Positions 36,204 to 44,905 of a DNA stretch of 64,000 nucleotides are shown here, in pieces. How positions within the stretch are numbered: the first letter of the stretch is position 1; each line of letters starts with the position of its first letter. The translations under genes were made by a program, and so were the position numbers. Source of the DNA: Winogradskyella vincentii (lineage in GTDB: Bacteria > Bacteroidota > Bacteroidia > Flavobacteriales > Flavobacteriaceae); contig NZ_JAIUJS010000003.1 of NCBI RefSeq assembly GCF_020166345.1, forward strand, positions 521,270 to 585,269. The letters run 5' to 3'. The notes beneath the pieces were generated by a model. It had not been told where the DNA came from and did no database searches. It saw only the letters and a list, made by a program, of their open reading frames with translations.

Positions 36204-37123
36204 TATTGGTTATACCAATCGAAGTTTTCTTCTATAATCCGTTCTTTTTCTGAATTAATAAAATCTAGATAAGCCAATGCTGTTGGTGACAATTTTTTTG
36301 ATTTTTGCCATACCAAATTCCAAGTTGTAGTTATAGGTAATCCTTTAAATGGAATAATCTTTAAATCTCCGTTTTTTAGTTCGTTTTTTATACCAATTAA
36401 TGGCATTATTGAATAACCCAAGCCAGCAATAACGGCTTGCTTAAGCGCTTCGTTTGAAGTGAGTTCCATTTTTTTTGGAGTAGAGATATTGTGGCTGGCA
36501 ATAAAGCTTTCCATTGCGCTTCTCGTTGCAGATCCATCCTCTCTGTATAACATTGGATAGGTTTCAAAAATTTTCTTTTTGCTTACTTTTCTATCAAATT
36601 TATCTTTGGTACCACCGACCAAATAAAGTTTATTAGCCATAAGTTCTACACGCTCTAAATTCATTTGTTCAGGTATAACTGAAACCAATGAAAAGTCAAC
36701 CTCATTATTTTCTAAGCTCTTTACCACACTTTGCTTATTGGTAACATCCATTATAAGATCTACACCACTATTCTTATTTGTAAAGTCCGATAAGAAATAT
36801 GGCATTACATATTTACCAGTTGATACTACTGAGATTTTTAATCTACCAGCAACCTGGCCTTTAAAAGACAAGGTCTTATAGTTTATGGCATTTACCTCAT
36901 TTAATATTTTTTCTGCAGCTTCAGCAATTTCTTGTCCAAAATCCGTGACATAAAGCTGTCTTCCAACAACTTCAGTTAATGGAATTGAAAACTGATCTTG
37001 GAATTTTTTTAGTTGAATTGACACAGCTGGCTGGCTTAAAAAGAGAGCCTCTGATGCTTTTGTAATGCTCTTTAACTGTGTGATTTTTAAAAAAATTTGA
37101 AGTTGATGCAAGGTATAGTTCAT
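36200..37123 (-). CDS. LysR-family transcriptional regulator (CbbR/CmpR-like context)
   Basis: A 307-residue regulator. The N-terminal winged helix-turn-helix (about 1-60) has LQIFLKITQLKSITKASEAL and LSQPAVSIQLKKFQ. A periplasmic-binding-protein-like effector domain runs from about 90 to 300. It is divergent from two small genes and an SbtA-type bicarbonate transporter. In cyanobacteria and chemoautotrophs, LysR proteins of the CmpR/CbbR group control inorganic-carbon genes, so the same job is likely here. This is inference from position. AT-rich inverted arms lie in the intergenic space (37127-37136, 37163-37172). Confidence 0.92.
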   Translation of the reverse strand: MNYTLHQLQIFLKITQLKSITKASEALFLSQPAVSIQLKKFQDQFSIPLTEVVGRQLYVTDFGQEIAEAAEKILNEVNAINYKTLSFKGQVAGRLKISVVSTGKYVMPYFLSDFTNKNSGVDLIMDVTNKQSVVKSLENNEVDFSLVSVIPEQMNLERVELMANKLYLVGGTKDKFDRKVSKKKIFETYPMLYREDGSATRSAMESFIASHNISTPKKMELTSNEALKQAVIAGLGYSIMPLIGIKNELKNGDLKIIPFKGLPITTTWNLVWQKSKKLSPTALAYLDFINSEKERIIEENFDWYNQY

Positions 37124-37126
37124 AAC

Positions 37127-37172
37127 TTTTATTTATGTATATCATTAAAAATATATATAAAAATAAATAAAA
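37127..37172. promoter_or_regulatory. AT-rich inverted repeat between lysR and the SbtA operon
   Basis: TTTTATTTAT (37127-37136) is complementary to ATAAATAAAA (37163-37172). It could be a LysR operator, but such AT-only arms also occur by chance in this genome. Confidence 0.3.
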
Positions 37173-37231
37173 TATTTGTTTCAATTTTGCATCAGAATAA
37201 ATTTTAATAAACATTTAATACCCAATTTAAC

Positions 37232-37453
37232 ATGTCGAGATTAGAATCTAACGCATCCATTAAAAACTTAAGTAAAGAAGTATCTAAAAAGTCCGCATTA
37301 AGACCAAAAGTATATGCCGCATTAACCATTTTGGGCTTTTCAGGTTTACTAACATTGTCTTATATGAATGGCAACATTTTTATGGAACAAATTGCCATAT
37401 GTGCCTTTATCATTACTTGCATAGCCATTATCAGAATAATGGAAACGAATTAA
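37232..37453 (+). CDS. Small membrane protein of the SbtA locus, unknown
   Basis: A 73-residue protein with a basic N-terminus (residues 1-25) and two hydrophobic segments (about 27-45 and 50-68: EQIAICAFIITCIAIIRIME). No domain is recognised. It is the first gene of the transcript leading to a 103-residue unknown and the SbtA transporter, with 34 bases to the next gene. The ATG at 37232 follows an A-rich leader. The order suggests a transporter accessory subunit, but nothing in the sequence proves it. Confidence 0.65.
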   Translation: MSRLESNASIKNLSKEVSKKSALRPKVYAALTILGFSGLLTLSYMNGNIFMEQIAICAFIITCIAIIRIMETN

Positions 37454-37487
37454 TCTTAACCAAATAATTATTTATAAAATTTATATC

Positions 37488-37799
37488 ATGACAAATACTG
37501 AAACAAAGCAAAACGTAGAAAAAGCAAAACAAGAAGTACAGTTGGTTGAAGGTATGTTTACACCATCTGAAGCAACTCATATTGTTAATGCATTGATAGA
37601 TCAAAAAGTGAATTTTCACAAGATTCAGAAATTAAGACTTTGTGAAGGATATGAAGCGTCTGACACAACTTACGAAAACAATCGTATCACAGAACTAAAT
37701 GATGCAAAACAAACAGCTAAAGATTACATTTCTATCGCCAGAAAGGAAGGATACAACGTAGTAATCAACGGTACACTCAACATCTCATTTGTAAAGTAA
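37488..37799 (+). CDS. Small soluble protein of the SbtA locus, unknown
   Basis: A 103-residue protein with no membrane segment. After a charged N-terminus comes VEGMFTPSEATHIVNALIDQ, then KVNFHKIQKLRLCEGY and a last strand VVINGTLNISFVK. The pattern suggests an alpha/beta fold. I know no named family. It lies 24 bases before the sbtA start. In cyanobacteria that slot often holds SbtB, a PII-like regulator of similar size. I do not see the PII T-loop or B-loop motifs, so it is not an evident SbtB. A convergent functional replacement is a hypothesis. Confidence 0.75.
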   Translation: MTNTETKQNVEKAKQEVQLVEGMFTPSEATHIVNALIDQKVNFHKIQKLRLCEGYEASDTTYENNRITELNDAKQTAKDYISIARKEGYNVVINGTLNISFVK

Positions 37800-37823
37800 T
37801 TAGTTGCTAATAGCAATTTTTGA

Positions 37824-38795
37824 ATGGACTTACATCTATTATTCGATAACTTAACGAATCCTGCACTCCTATTCTTCTTCCTAGGGATAATTGCTGTGCA
37901 ACTGAAGAGTGATTTAGAGATACCTCCAAATTCCTCAAAGTTCATTTCGTTATACTTGCTCTTGTCTATAGGGTTTAAGGGAGGACAAGAGCTTTCACAT
38001 AGCGACCTAAATATGGAAATTATTTGGTCGCTATTTTTTGGAATTATACTCGCCATAGTCGTGCCCATTTACAGTTATTTTATTCTGAGACGTAAATTTA
38101 GTGTTGCCAATGCAGGTGCTATAGCAGCTGCTTATGGTTCTGTAAGTGCAGTGACCTTTGTTACGGCAATTTCATTCTTAGAAATAGAACAGATTTCCTT
38201 TGGTGGACATATGGTTGCAGTAATGGCTTTAATGGAAGCACCATCAATTATTGTGGGTCTATTACTTATATCAATGTTTGATAAAGAAAATGCCGTAAAA
38301 ATCTCAATGGGAAAAGTAGTAAAACACGCTCTAACCAATGGTAGTGTTTTATTAATATTGGGAAGCCTTGTAGTTGGGTTCCTTGCCAGCGAACAACAAG
38401 CTGAAGGTATAAAACCATTCACTACGGATATTTTCAAAGGGTTCTTAGCTGTATTCTTATTAGATATGGGAATAACAAGTGGAAAGAAACTTTCAGCCTT
38501 TGTTAAAAAAGGTTGGTTTGCGCTCATATTTGCTATTGTAATACCTATAATAAATGGAAGCGCAGTTGCGGTAATTAGTTCAATTTTTACTCAAAGTGAA
38601 GGAAACCGCCTATTATTTGCAATTCTTGCGGCAAGTGCATCTTACATTGCTGTACCAGCAGCAATGCGAATAGCAGTTCCTAAAGCAAATCCAAGTTTAT
38701 ACCTGCCAATGGCATTAGCGATAACATTCCCGTTTAATATCACATTGGGAATGCCCTTATATCTGTGTATTATTCAAATGTGTCAGATATTTTAA
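37824..38795 (+). CDS. sbtA: SbtA-type sodium-dependent bicarbonate transporter
   Basis: A 323-residue inner-membrane protein with about ten transmembrane helices, of the SbtA/DUF897 family. Seen are LTNPALLFFFLGIIAVQLKSD at the N-terminus, LSIGFKGGQEL, the discontinuous-helix motif AAAYGSVSAVTFV and the second-repeat ASASYIAVPAAMRIAVP. The two inverted five-helix repeats fit the family. SbtA imports HCO3- with Na+. In a heterotrophic flavobacterium this could feed carboxylation (anaplerosis, fatty-acid or pyrimidine synthesis). The gene is last in a three-gene unit divergent from lysR and ends at a strong terminator. Confidence 0.9.
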   Translation: MDLHLLFDNLTNPALLFFFLGIIAVQLKSDLEIPPNSSKFISLYLLLSIGFKGGQELSHSDLNMEIIWSLFFGIILAIVVPIYSYFILRRKFSVANAGAIAAAYGSVSAVTFVTAISFLEIEQISFGGHMVAVMALMEAPSIIVGLLLISMFDKENAVKISMGKVVKHALTNGSVLLILGSLVVGFLASEQQAEGIKPFTTDIFKGFLAVFLLDMGITSGKKLSAFVKKGWFALIFAIVIPIINGSAVAVISSIFTQSEGNRLLFAILAASASYIAVPAAMRIAVPKANPSLYLPMALAITFPFNITLGMPLYLCIIQMCQIF

Positions 38796-38816
38796 TTGGT
38801 TGTAGTTAGTAGTGTT

Positions 38817-38847
38817 GAAAAGGCTTCCCGTTTAGGAAGCCTTTTTA
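38817..38847 (+). terminator. Rho-independent terminator after sbtA
   Basis: AAGGCTTCC pairs with GGAAGCCTT around a 6-base loop, followed by a T-run (to about 38845). Confidence 0.9.
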
Positions 38848-38904
38848 TTTAAGTGGTTATGAGATTGTGTCTAGAAGTTTTAATTACCTTTATAAGACCA
38901 ACTA

Positions 38905-39393
38905 ATGAAGCATATGAGCAAGGAAATTCTTGAAGATTTTTACACTGCATTTAATAACCTAGATGCCAATACAATGACATCATTATATCATGATGATATT
39001 GTTTTTGAAGATCCTGCCTTTGGCATTTTAAAAGGAGAGAAAGCAAAAGCCTTGTGGCAAATGCTTTGCGAATCACAAAAAGGCAAAGACTTCAAAGTTG
39101 TACATTCTAATATTGATTCTGAAAATGATATTGGTTCTGCGCATTGGGAAGCCTTTTATACGTTTAGTAAAACAGGCAGAAAGGTGCATAATAAAATTGA
39201 TGCTAACTTTGAGTTTAAAGATGGATTAATAGTAAAGCATACTGATGTATTTAATTTATATAAATGGGCAAGGCAAGCAATGGGTTTCAAAGGCCTGCTT
39301 TTAGGTGGGTTTTCTTTCTTTAAAAGTAAATTGAATCAACAAACTAATCGTCTATTAGAAAAGTATATGAATGAAAAAAAGCTATCTCGTTAG
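38905..39393 (+). CDS. NTF2/SnoaL-like protein (cytoplasmic)
   Basis: A 162-residue protein without a signal peptide. FYTAFNNLDANTMTSLYHDDIVFEDPAFG is split here as FYTAFNNLDANTM and HDDIVFEDPAFG. Both fit the typical SnoaL-like start, where a helix pair precedes an acidic strand. The ending strand is FEFKDGLIVKHTDVFN. The fold forms a small pocket used by isomerases, cyclases and binding proteins. No substrate can be inferred. It is monocistronic, bracketed by the sbtA terminator and its own hairpin. Confidence 0.85.
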   Translation: MKHMSKEILEDFYTAFNNLDANTMTSLYHDDIVFEDPAFGILKGEKAKALWQMLCESQKGKDFKVVHSNIDSENDIGSAHWEAFYTFSKTGRKVHNKIDANFEFKDGLIVKHTDVFNLYKWARQAMGFKGLLLGGFSFFKSKLNQQTNRLLEKYMNEKKLSR

Positions 39394-39412
39394 GATCAAG
39401 ACAGCTTTTTTT
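39374..39412 (+). terminator. Rho-independent terminator after the NTF2-like gene
   Basis: AAAAAAGCT (from 39374) pairs with AGCTTTTTT, with one internal mismatch. The stem begins inside the last codons of the gene at 38905-39393 and ends in a T-run. Confidence 0.65.
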
Positions 39413-39596
39413 AATAGCAATGTTTCTTTTTAGGGACTTTATAAGTTTACTTTATGTTTCATTGCATATTAGAATATTCAAATCTTATGCCAAAAATTTG
39501 TTACTTAAAGTTAACGGATTGATACTAAAATCCTCTATTTCAAGGGAAAACGGAACATAAATTGGATAAAATAAATGTGGAAGTAGTTTTTATCGA

Positions 39597-40145
39597 TTAA
39601 CTGTAGGCCTTGACCTTACCCACTACACCTTTATAAAATGACTTTATGTGTTCAAAATCAGCTTCTATATCATCAGTCGGGTAAAAAGGTTCAGAAACTT
39701 TATTCTGTTTATTTTCAAAATCTAAAGTGAACATTATTATAGGCACATTGGCAGCTTTAGCTATATAATAAAAGCCTGTTCTCCACTCTTCTACTTTTTT
39801 ACGAGTACCTTCTGGTGCTAAAGCCAATCTAAACTCATCTTCATTTTCAAAAAGCTTTGCAATAGCTTCTACCTTATTTTGACCAGGAGTTCTATCTATT
39901 GGTCGTCCTCCAATGGCTTTAAAATAATAATTAAAAGGCCATTTAAAGAGTTCCTTTTTACCAATGAAATTGGTTTTAATATTTACAATCTGTCTAAGTA
40001 AAAGTCCGATATAAAAGTCGTGCCAACTAGTATGGGGTACAGCAATAATTACCGCTTTTTTGATGGTTTCTTTAGAAAAGGTTGTATTTCCAACAATTTT
40101 CCAGCCGAGAATTTTAAAGTAAATAAATTTTGCCAACCAACGCAT
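39597..40145 (-). CDS. PlsC-like lysophospholipid/lipid acyltransferase
   Basis: A 182-residue protein with the acyltransferase motifs in order: HTSWHD (HX4D catalytic pair), GKKELFKWPFNYYFKAIGG with the following RPIDR, and APEGTRKK (PEGTR). It is shorter than classical PlsC (about 245) and has little N-terminal membrane sequence, so it belongs to the short PlsC-like group. It is one base after the KdnB-like gene, last in a minus-strand operon with Kdo genes. This points to a role in acylating outer-membrane lipid precursors; the acceptor is unknown. Confidence 0.88.
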   Translation of the reverse strand: MRWLAKFIYFKILGWKIVGNTTFSKETIKKAVIIAVPHTSWHDFYIGLLLRQIVNIKTNFIGKKELFKWPFNYYFKAIGGRPIDRTPGQNKVEAIAKLFENEDEFRLALAPEGTRKKVEEWRTGFYYIAKAANVPIIMFTLDFENKQNKVSEPFYPTDDIEADFEHIKSFYKGVVGKVKAYS

Positions 40146-40146
40146 T

Positions 40147-41229
40147 CTACATCTTTTTGTATAGCGTCGTCAATTTTTCTCTGGTAATTTTGGTTTTCCA
40201 GTTCTTACCTAAGGCATTTTCCCAAAGCGGTTCCAGGCTTAAAGCCACGTTCACCATAATATCTATTTGATCGTCATGCAGTTCCGCGCAAATACCTTGT
40301 GGCAACTCGATATTATGCTTTTCTTTCATTTGCTTAAACATAGCCACACCTTCTGGATAATACTCCTCAAGATGATCAAAAACGATACAGTTGCCAATTC
40401 CATGTTTAATGCCTAAAAGATAACTTAATCCATAACTCATTGCATGAGCAACACCTACTTGAGAATATGCAATGCTCATACCTCCGTGCCAAGAGGCCAT
40501 CATTAATTTATCTTGAGATTCTTCTTCAGTCAAGGTATCACTTAGAAATATTTCTTTACAAAGTTCAAACGCCTTTTCGCCATAGCTTTGGCTAAATGCA
40601 TTAAGAAACGTACCATCTAAAGATTCTACACAGTGAACAAAACAGTCCATACCAGTATAAAACCATTGATCCTTTGGTACACCCTTAGTTAATTCTGGGT
40701 CCAACACAACTTGATCAAACGGAGTATAATCACTATTAATACCCAGTTTTCTATCAGGACCAGTTAATATAGTAGTTCTAGAAACCTCAGCTCCAGTACC
40801 AGATATAGTTGGTACGCCAACATGATAAATTGCTGGGTTTTTAATTAAATCCCAACCTTGGTAATCCTTGGATTCCCCTGGGTTTGTTAACATCAATGAA
40901 ACTGCCTTGGCAATATCCATTACAATACCACCTCCAATTCCAATAATTCCAGAGGGCAACTCACTGAACTCAAGTATAATATCTTCAACTAGTTTATCGA
41001 TCTGAGAAGTTTTAGGCTCCTCTTCAGTGGGAATGTAAATGATCTTATCCTTGTATGACAAAGGAATTCTAGAAGTCAACCAATGGTTTCCTTTAAAAAC
41101 ATCATCAACGTAAAATATAAATGGTGCATTGCGTCCTTTGCGTTTTGACGCCAAAATTTCATCTAATTGATTGAAACTTCCGCGTCCAAATATTACTCTA
41201 GACACCATTGGATAATTTTTATATATCAT
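40147..41229 (-). CDS. Iron-containing alcohol dehydrogenase, KdnB-like (Kdo 8-oxidase candidate)
   Basis: A 360-residue group III dehydrogenase. It has a nucleotide-binding GIIGIGGGIVMDIAKA and metal ligands spread over TGMDCFVHCVES and GVAHAMSYGLSYLLGIKHGIGN. Length and start (YKNYPMVSRVIFGRGS) resemble KdnB, which oxidises C8 of Kdo before amination to 8-amino-Kdo. A Kdo cytidylyltransferase gene lies two genes upstream in the same operon, which supports that reading. The aminotransferase partner KdnA is not in this window, so a generic alcohol dehydrogenase cannot be excluded. Confidence 0.82.
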   Translation of the reverse strand: MIYKNYPMVSRVIFGRGSFNQLDEILASKRKGRNAPFIFYVDDVFKGNHWLTSRIPLSYKDKIIYIPTEEEPKTSQIDKLVEDIILEFSELPSGIIGIGGGIVMDIAKAVSLMLTNPGESKDYQGWDLIKNPAIYHVGVPTISGTGAEVSRTTILTGPDRKLGINSDYTPFDQVVLDPELTKGVPKDQWFYTGMDCFVHCVESLDGTFLNAFSQSYGEKAFELCKEIFLSDTLTEEESQDKLMMASWHGGMSIAYSQVGVAHAMSYGLSYLLGIKHGIGNCIVFDHLEEYYPEGVAMFKQMKEKHNIELPQGICAELHDDQIDIMVNVALSLEPLWENALGKNWKTKITREKLTTLYKKM

Positions 41230-41263
41230 TTACTTAATTTCTTAAACAAAAATAAAACTTAGT

Positions 41264-41977
41264 TTAATTCTTTAATTTGAAATACTTTAAAATTTCAGTT
41301 AAACTTTCTACTGTTTTATAGGACTTTCCATTAGTTTCCTTATCAGTTACCTTTTCATGTTGCCATGTCGTATGAAAAGGCACATGAATTGCTTGTGCAC
41401 CGATATTAACCAATGGTAAAATATCGGACTTTAATGAGTTACCTACCATTAAAAACTCAGAGGGTTTTATATCTAAATGCATTAATAGCTTTGAATAATT
41501 GCTTTCTTGTTTTTCGCTCAATACTTCAATATGATGGAAGTAATCTAACAGTCCAGATTTTTCCAGTTTTCGTTCTTGATCTAAAAGATCACCTTTTGTC
41601 GCCAATATTAATCTGTATTCTCTTGAAAGCATTTTCAAAACCTCCTCTACTCCTTCTAATAGTTCAATTGGTTTATTAATCATCTCTTTACCAATATCTA
41701 AAATGTGGCTAATTATAGAATTTGATACAGATCCATTAGAAAGTTCAATAGCCAATTCTACCATAGACAGAACAAATCCTTTAACACCATAACCATAGGT
41801 GGCAAGGTTTTTCATTTCCATCTTAAATAATTCTTGGTCTATCTTATTAGGTGTTTCAAAATGAGACAATAAATTACCCACACGTTCTTCAGCTTCACGA
41901 AAATATGTTTCGTTAACCCAAAGCGTATCGTCGGCATCAAAACCTATTACTTTTATATGTTCAAAATCTATTTCCAC
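41264..41977 (-). CDS. HAD-superfamily hydrolase in the Kdo operon
   Basis: A 237-residue phosphatase with motif [15 protein letters not shown], a helical cap, motif [10 protein letters not shown], and motif [14 protein letters not shown]. The DADDTLW variant is characteristic of a Bacteroidota HAD group. Standard KdsC is about 170-190 residues and capless, so this is not a typical Kdo-8-phosphate phosphatase, although it could serve a similar step. Its start overlaps the kdsB stop by 10 bases, so translation is coupled. It lies 34 bases before the KdnB-like gene. Confidence 0.87.
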   Translation of the reverse strand: MEIDFEHIKVIGFDADDTLWVNETYFREAEERVGNLLSHFETPNKIDQELFKMEMKNLATYGYGVKGFVLSMVELAIELSNGSVSNSIISHILDIGKEMINKPIELLEGVEEVLKMLSREYRLILATKGDLLDQERKLEKSGLLDYFHHIEVLSEKQESNYSKLLMHLDIKPSEFLMVGNSLKSDILPLVNIGAQAIHVPFHTTWQHEKVTDKETNGKSYKTVESLTEILKYFKLKN

Positions 41978-42696
41978 AGTCGTTTTGCACGTTCTAAATC
42001 TTCAGGTGTGTCTATTTCTACACCTTGTATTTCGGTTTCAACCATTTTTATGCGCTTACCATATTCTAGGTATCTGATGCACTCAATCTTTTCAGTTGCT
42101 TCTAGAAATTGCATAGGCAATACAGTAAAATCTAAAAGCGCTTGTTTTCTAAATGCGTATATACCCTTATGCTTAAAATACCTTGCTCCAGCATCCTTAT
42201 CTCTTGGATATGGTATGGCGCTTCTAGAAAAGTACAAAGCGAAATTATCTTGATCTACAATCACCTTAACCGTATTAGGGTTATTGATTTCATCCCAATC
42301 GCTTATCTCTACCATTAAGGATGCTAGGTCTATCTCCTTTTTGGAATCATCCTTAAAAACTTCTAATACTTTTCTTAAACTTTCACGTTCTGTAAAGGGT
42401 TCGTCTCCTTGAACATTTACAACTATATCGCAATCTACTGATTCTACTGCTTCAGCTATCCTATCACTACCAGACTCATGTTCCTTAATGCTCATTATGG
42501 CTTTGCCACAATTATTCACAATTTCATCATATATAATAGAACTATCAGTAACAACATATACCTCACTAAAAAGCTCCGTCGCCACTGTTGCTTCGTAAGT
42601 GCGAAGAATGACGGATTTACCAGCTAAATTCTGCATTAACTTACCTGGAAATCTAGAAGCACTATAGCGTGCAGGTATCATGGATATAATCTTCAT
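41968..42696 (-). CDS. kdsB: 3-deoxy-manno-octulosonate cytidylyltransferase
   Basis: A 242-residue nucleotidyltransferase that activates Kdo (or 8-amino-Kdo) as the CMP-sugar for lipopolysaccharide. Motifs are [15 protein letters not shown] (the CTP loop), VNVQGDEPF (metal and sugar binding), and [13 protein letters not shown]. Length is standard. It overlaps the downstream HAD gene by 10 bases and lies 32 bases after the DUF4126 gene. With a KdnB-like oxidase two genes on, the natural substrate could be 8-amino-Kdo, as in Shewanella KdsB (inference). Confidence 0.95.
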   Translation of the reverse strand: MKIISMIPARYSASRFPGKLMQNLAGKSVILRTYEATVATELFSEVYVVTDSSIIYDEIVNNCGKAIMSIKEHESGSDRIAEAVESVDCDIVVNVQGDEPFTERESLRKVLEVFKDDSKKEIDLASLMVEISDWDEINNPNTVKVIVDQDNFALYFSRSAIPYPRDKDAGARYFKHKGIYAFRKQALLDFTVLPMQFLEATEKIECIRYLEYGKRIKMVETEIQGVEIDTPEDLERAKRLWK

Positions 42697-42728
42697 GTTT
42701 CTATTTTAACGAAACCAAAAATACGGGT

Positions 42729-43304
42729 TTAGGTTGATTTTTCTCTCTTAGGTTTTAACTTTTTGTACACTTTGAAAATCAAGTAAAAAAGAAATAGAAC
42801 TAAAACAATTGCCAATATTGGTAAAAATATGGAAACAATGGACATAACTACCGACGTACCAGTCTCTATTGTAGATACTAAGGGGTTTGCAATGCCTGCA
42901 GTTGATACTGTAGAACCCAATCTGGTAGTACTCGTTGTACTTTTAATTGCGGCTGCTGTACCGCCTCCTGCAATAATTGCCAATGCCCAAGTTACCACAG
43001 GACTTAAATCTGCGACTGTTGAAACCATAACTGCAGTACCTGCAATAGTCGCTAAAGGAATTGCTATGGTATCTAGTGCATTATCTATTAGTGGAATGTA
43101 ATAAGCTACAACCTCTACCAAGGTGGCTACACCTAGTGTTATCACTGCAACAGTACTACCAATCCAAGCCCAAGATTCATTAAGTTCCCAAACATCAAAA
43201 TAGGCTGCTAAACTTAGTGCAAAAAGAGGTAGAAAAACTCTAAAACCAACAGATGCTGCAAGACCAATACCAAGAAATATACTTAAAACTGTTTCGGTTG
43301 TCAT
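42729..43304 (-). CDS. DUF4126 membrane protein
   Basis: A 191-residue polytopic protein with about five to six transmembrane helices, starting ETVLSIFLGIGLAASVGFRV. The glycine/alanine-rich core LAIIAGGGTAAAIKSTTSTT is typical of DUF4126. Function is unknown across the family. It lies 4 bases after the helicase gene and 32 bases before kdsB, in the same direction. A link to cell-envelope synthesis is possible but unproven. Confidence 0.88.
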   Translation of the reverse strand: MTTETVLSIFLGIGLAASVGFRVFLPLFALSLAAYFDVWELNESWAWIGSTVAVITLGVATLVEVVAYYIPLIDNALDTIAIPLATIAGTAVMVSTVADLSPVVTWALAIIAGGGTAAAIKSTTSTTRLGSTVSTAGIANPLVSTIETGTSVVMSIVSIFLPILAIVLVLFLFYLIFKVYKKLKPKREKST

Positions 43305-43308
43305 ACTT

Positions 43309-44751
43309 CTAATTTAAATCATTTTCAACAAACATTTCATTTTTAAACCCAATAAGGTATAATTTCTCCTTAGCTCTTGTTACGGCAGTGTACAACCATC
43401 TTATATAGTCCTTATCCATTCCATTAGGCAAGTAAGGCTGCTCAACAAAAATGGTATTCCATTGACCACCTTGAGATTTATGGCATGTTATTGCATAAGA
43501 AAATTTCACCTGTAACGCATTGAAGTATTTATTGTTTTTTACGCCCAAAAATCGTTTATAGTTAGATTTTTCATTAGCATAATCTTTAGCAACCTCTTGA
43601 TATAACCGATTTGACTCATCATAACTTAAGGATGCACTCTCAGCGTCAATTGTATCTAGTAATAGTACAGTTTCAAAAGGCCGCATCCTTGGGTAATCTA
43701 CCATTTTTACTTTTACTTCGGCAAATCTAAATCCATATAACTCTTTAATGCTGAAAATCTCTAGAACCTCAATAATATCACCATTAGCAATAAATCCTGC
43801 TTCTGTGGTTGGTTTTATCCAGAAATAATTATTCTTTACCACCATTAAATAATCACCGGCAGACAATTCACTTTCATTAAACAAGATCCGTTCTCTTATT
43901 TGCTTGTTGTATAGGTTTGCCCTTTTGTTACTTCTTACAATTATCGCTGTTTCCTCATATCCATCATTACTGTAGGCATCATTAATGGCATCCATGATTT
44001 CATGACCATCAATAAGACGAACTATATCCTCAAAAGGGTTGACATTAAATTTAAAACTTTCATAAAAGTGAGATTCTAACACTGCCCTTAATTCGGTCGC
44101 ATTCTCTAAAATACCTGAATCTTGTTCTTGTCTAACGACTTCATCCAATTCAATACTTGTAACTTCCTTATTATAATTAAGGCTCAATTTGTCTCCATCT
44201 AAAGCAGGACTTAAATCTGATTTTACGGGTGGTAATTGTGCCTTGTCTCCAATTAGCAGTAATTTACATTGGTGGCCAGAATAGACGTATTGCATTAAGT
44301 CATCTAATAATGATCCGTTTTCAAAAAGTTTTGAATCCGAAGGGATATCTGGTATCATAGAAGCTTCATCAACAATAAAAATTGTGCTTCTATGCTTGTT
44401 GGGCTGCATTACAAATTTTACACCACCACTTTTTTCCTTTTTCGGAAAATAAATTTTCTTGTGAATGGTAAAAGCTTCTTTTTTAGAATAATTGGATATT
44501 ACTTTAGCCGCTCTACCCGTTGGTGCCAACAAAACAGCACTTTTCTTCGCTTGCCATAAGTTTGACACCAAAGTTCCTATTATACTAGTTTTACCTGTAC
44601 CAGCATATCCTTTTAATAAATAAATGTTGTTGGATGACTTATCAAATATAAACTGCGACAACTGTATTAACACCATATCTTGCTTGGATGTAGGTGCAAA
44701 AGGAAACTTGGATTTTATTAAAGTATAGAATGCAGAGGCATTGGAAATCAT
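43309..44751 (-). CDS. RecD-like superfamily 1 DNA helicase
   Basis: A 480-residue helicase. It has Walker A GYAGTGKTS, motif Ia VLLAPTGRAAKVI, Walker B FIVDEASMI, motif III GDKAQLPPV, and the C-terminal UvrD-like motif AITCHKSQGGQWNTIFVE with WLYTAVTRAKEKLYLIG. The single-domain size is that of the short RecD2/Dda-like group, without the long N-terminal extension of RecD2. It unwinds DNA 5' to 3' in related enzymes. It is the promoter-proximal gene of the operon that leads into kdsB, an odd partnership. Confidence 0.92.
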   Translation of the reverse strand: MISNASAFYTLIKSKFPFAPTSKQDMVLIQLSQFIFDKSSNNIYLLKGYAGTGKTSIIGTLVSNLWQAKKSAVLLAPTGRAAKVISNYSKKEAFTIHKKIYFPKKEKSGGVKFVMQPNKHRSTIFIVDEASMIPDIPSDSKLFENGSLLDDLMQYVYSGHQCKLLLIGDKAQLPPVKSDLSPALDGDKLSLNYNKEVTSIELDEVVRQEQDSGILENATELRAVLESHFYESFKFNVNPFEDIVRLIDGHEIMDAINDAYSNDGYEETAIIVRSNKRANLYNKQIRERILFNESELSAGDYLMVVKNNYFWIKPTTEAGFIANGDIIEVLEIFSIKELYGFRFAEVKVKMVDYPRMRPFETVLLLDTIDAESASLSYDESNRLYQEVAKDYANEKSNYKRFLGVKNNKYFNALQVKFSYAITCHKSQGGQWNTIFVEQPYLPNGMDKDYIRWLYTAVTRAKEKLYLIGFKNEMFVENDLN

Positions 44752-44870
44752 ACATCAAAAAATATATAAGCAAGATAGTACTATTCTACATTTAAAAAAG
44801 GGTTATTTGAGTTAGTGAGCTATTTTGAATGATTTTTATTTAGATAGTTTTTACGAACAAAAAAAAATTG

Positions 44871-44878
44871 TAGATTTG
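44871..44878 (+). promoter_or_regulatory. -7 promoter box for the 44906 gene
   Basis: TAGATTTG is an exact TAnnTTTG match 28 bases before the ATG at 44906, in the divergent gap after the helicase. Confidence 0.5.
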
Positions 44879-44905
44879 CGATAGACCTAATTAATTAATA
44901 AGAAT

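Noticed and set aside
37127..37172. Strong LysR operator
   Set aside because: The inverted arms consist only of A and T, and similar arms are likely by chance in this AT-rich gap. It is kept only as a low-confidence feature.
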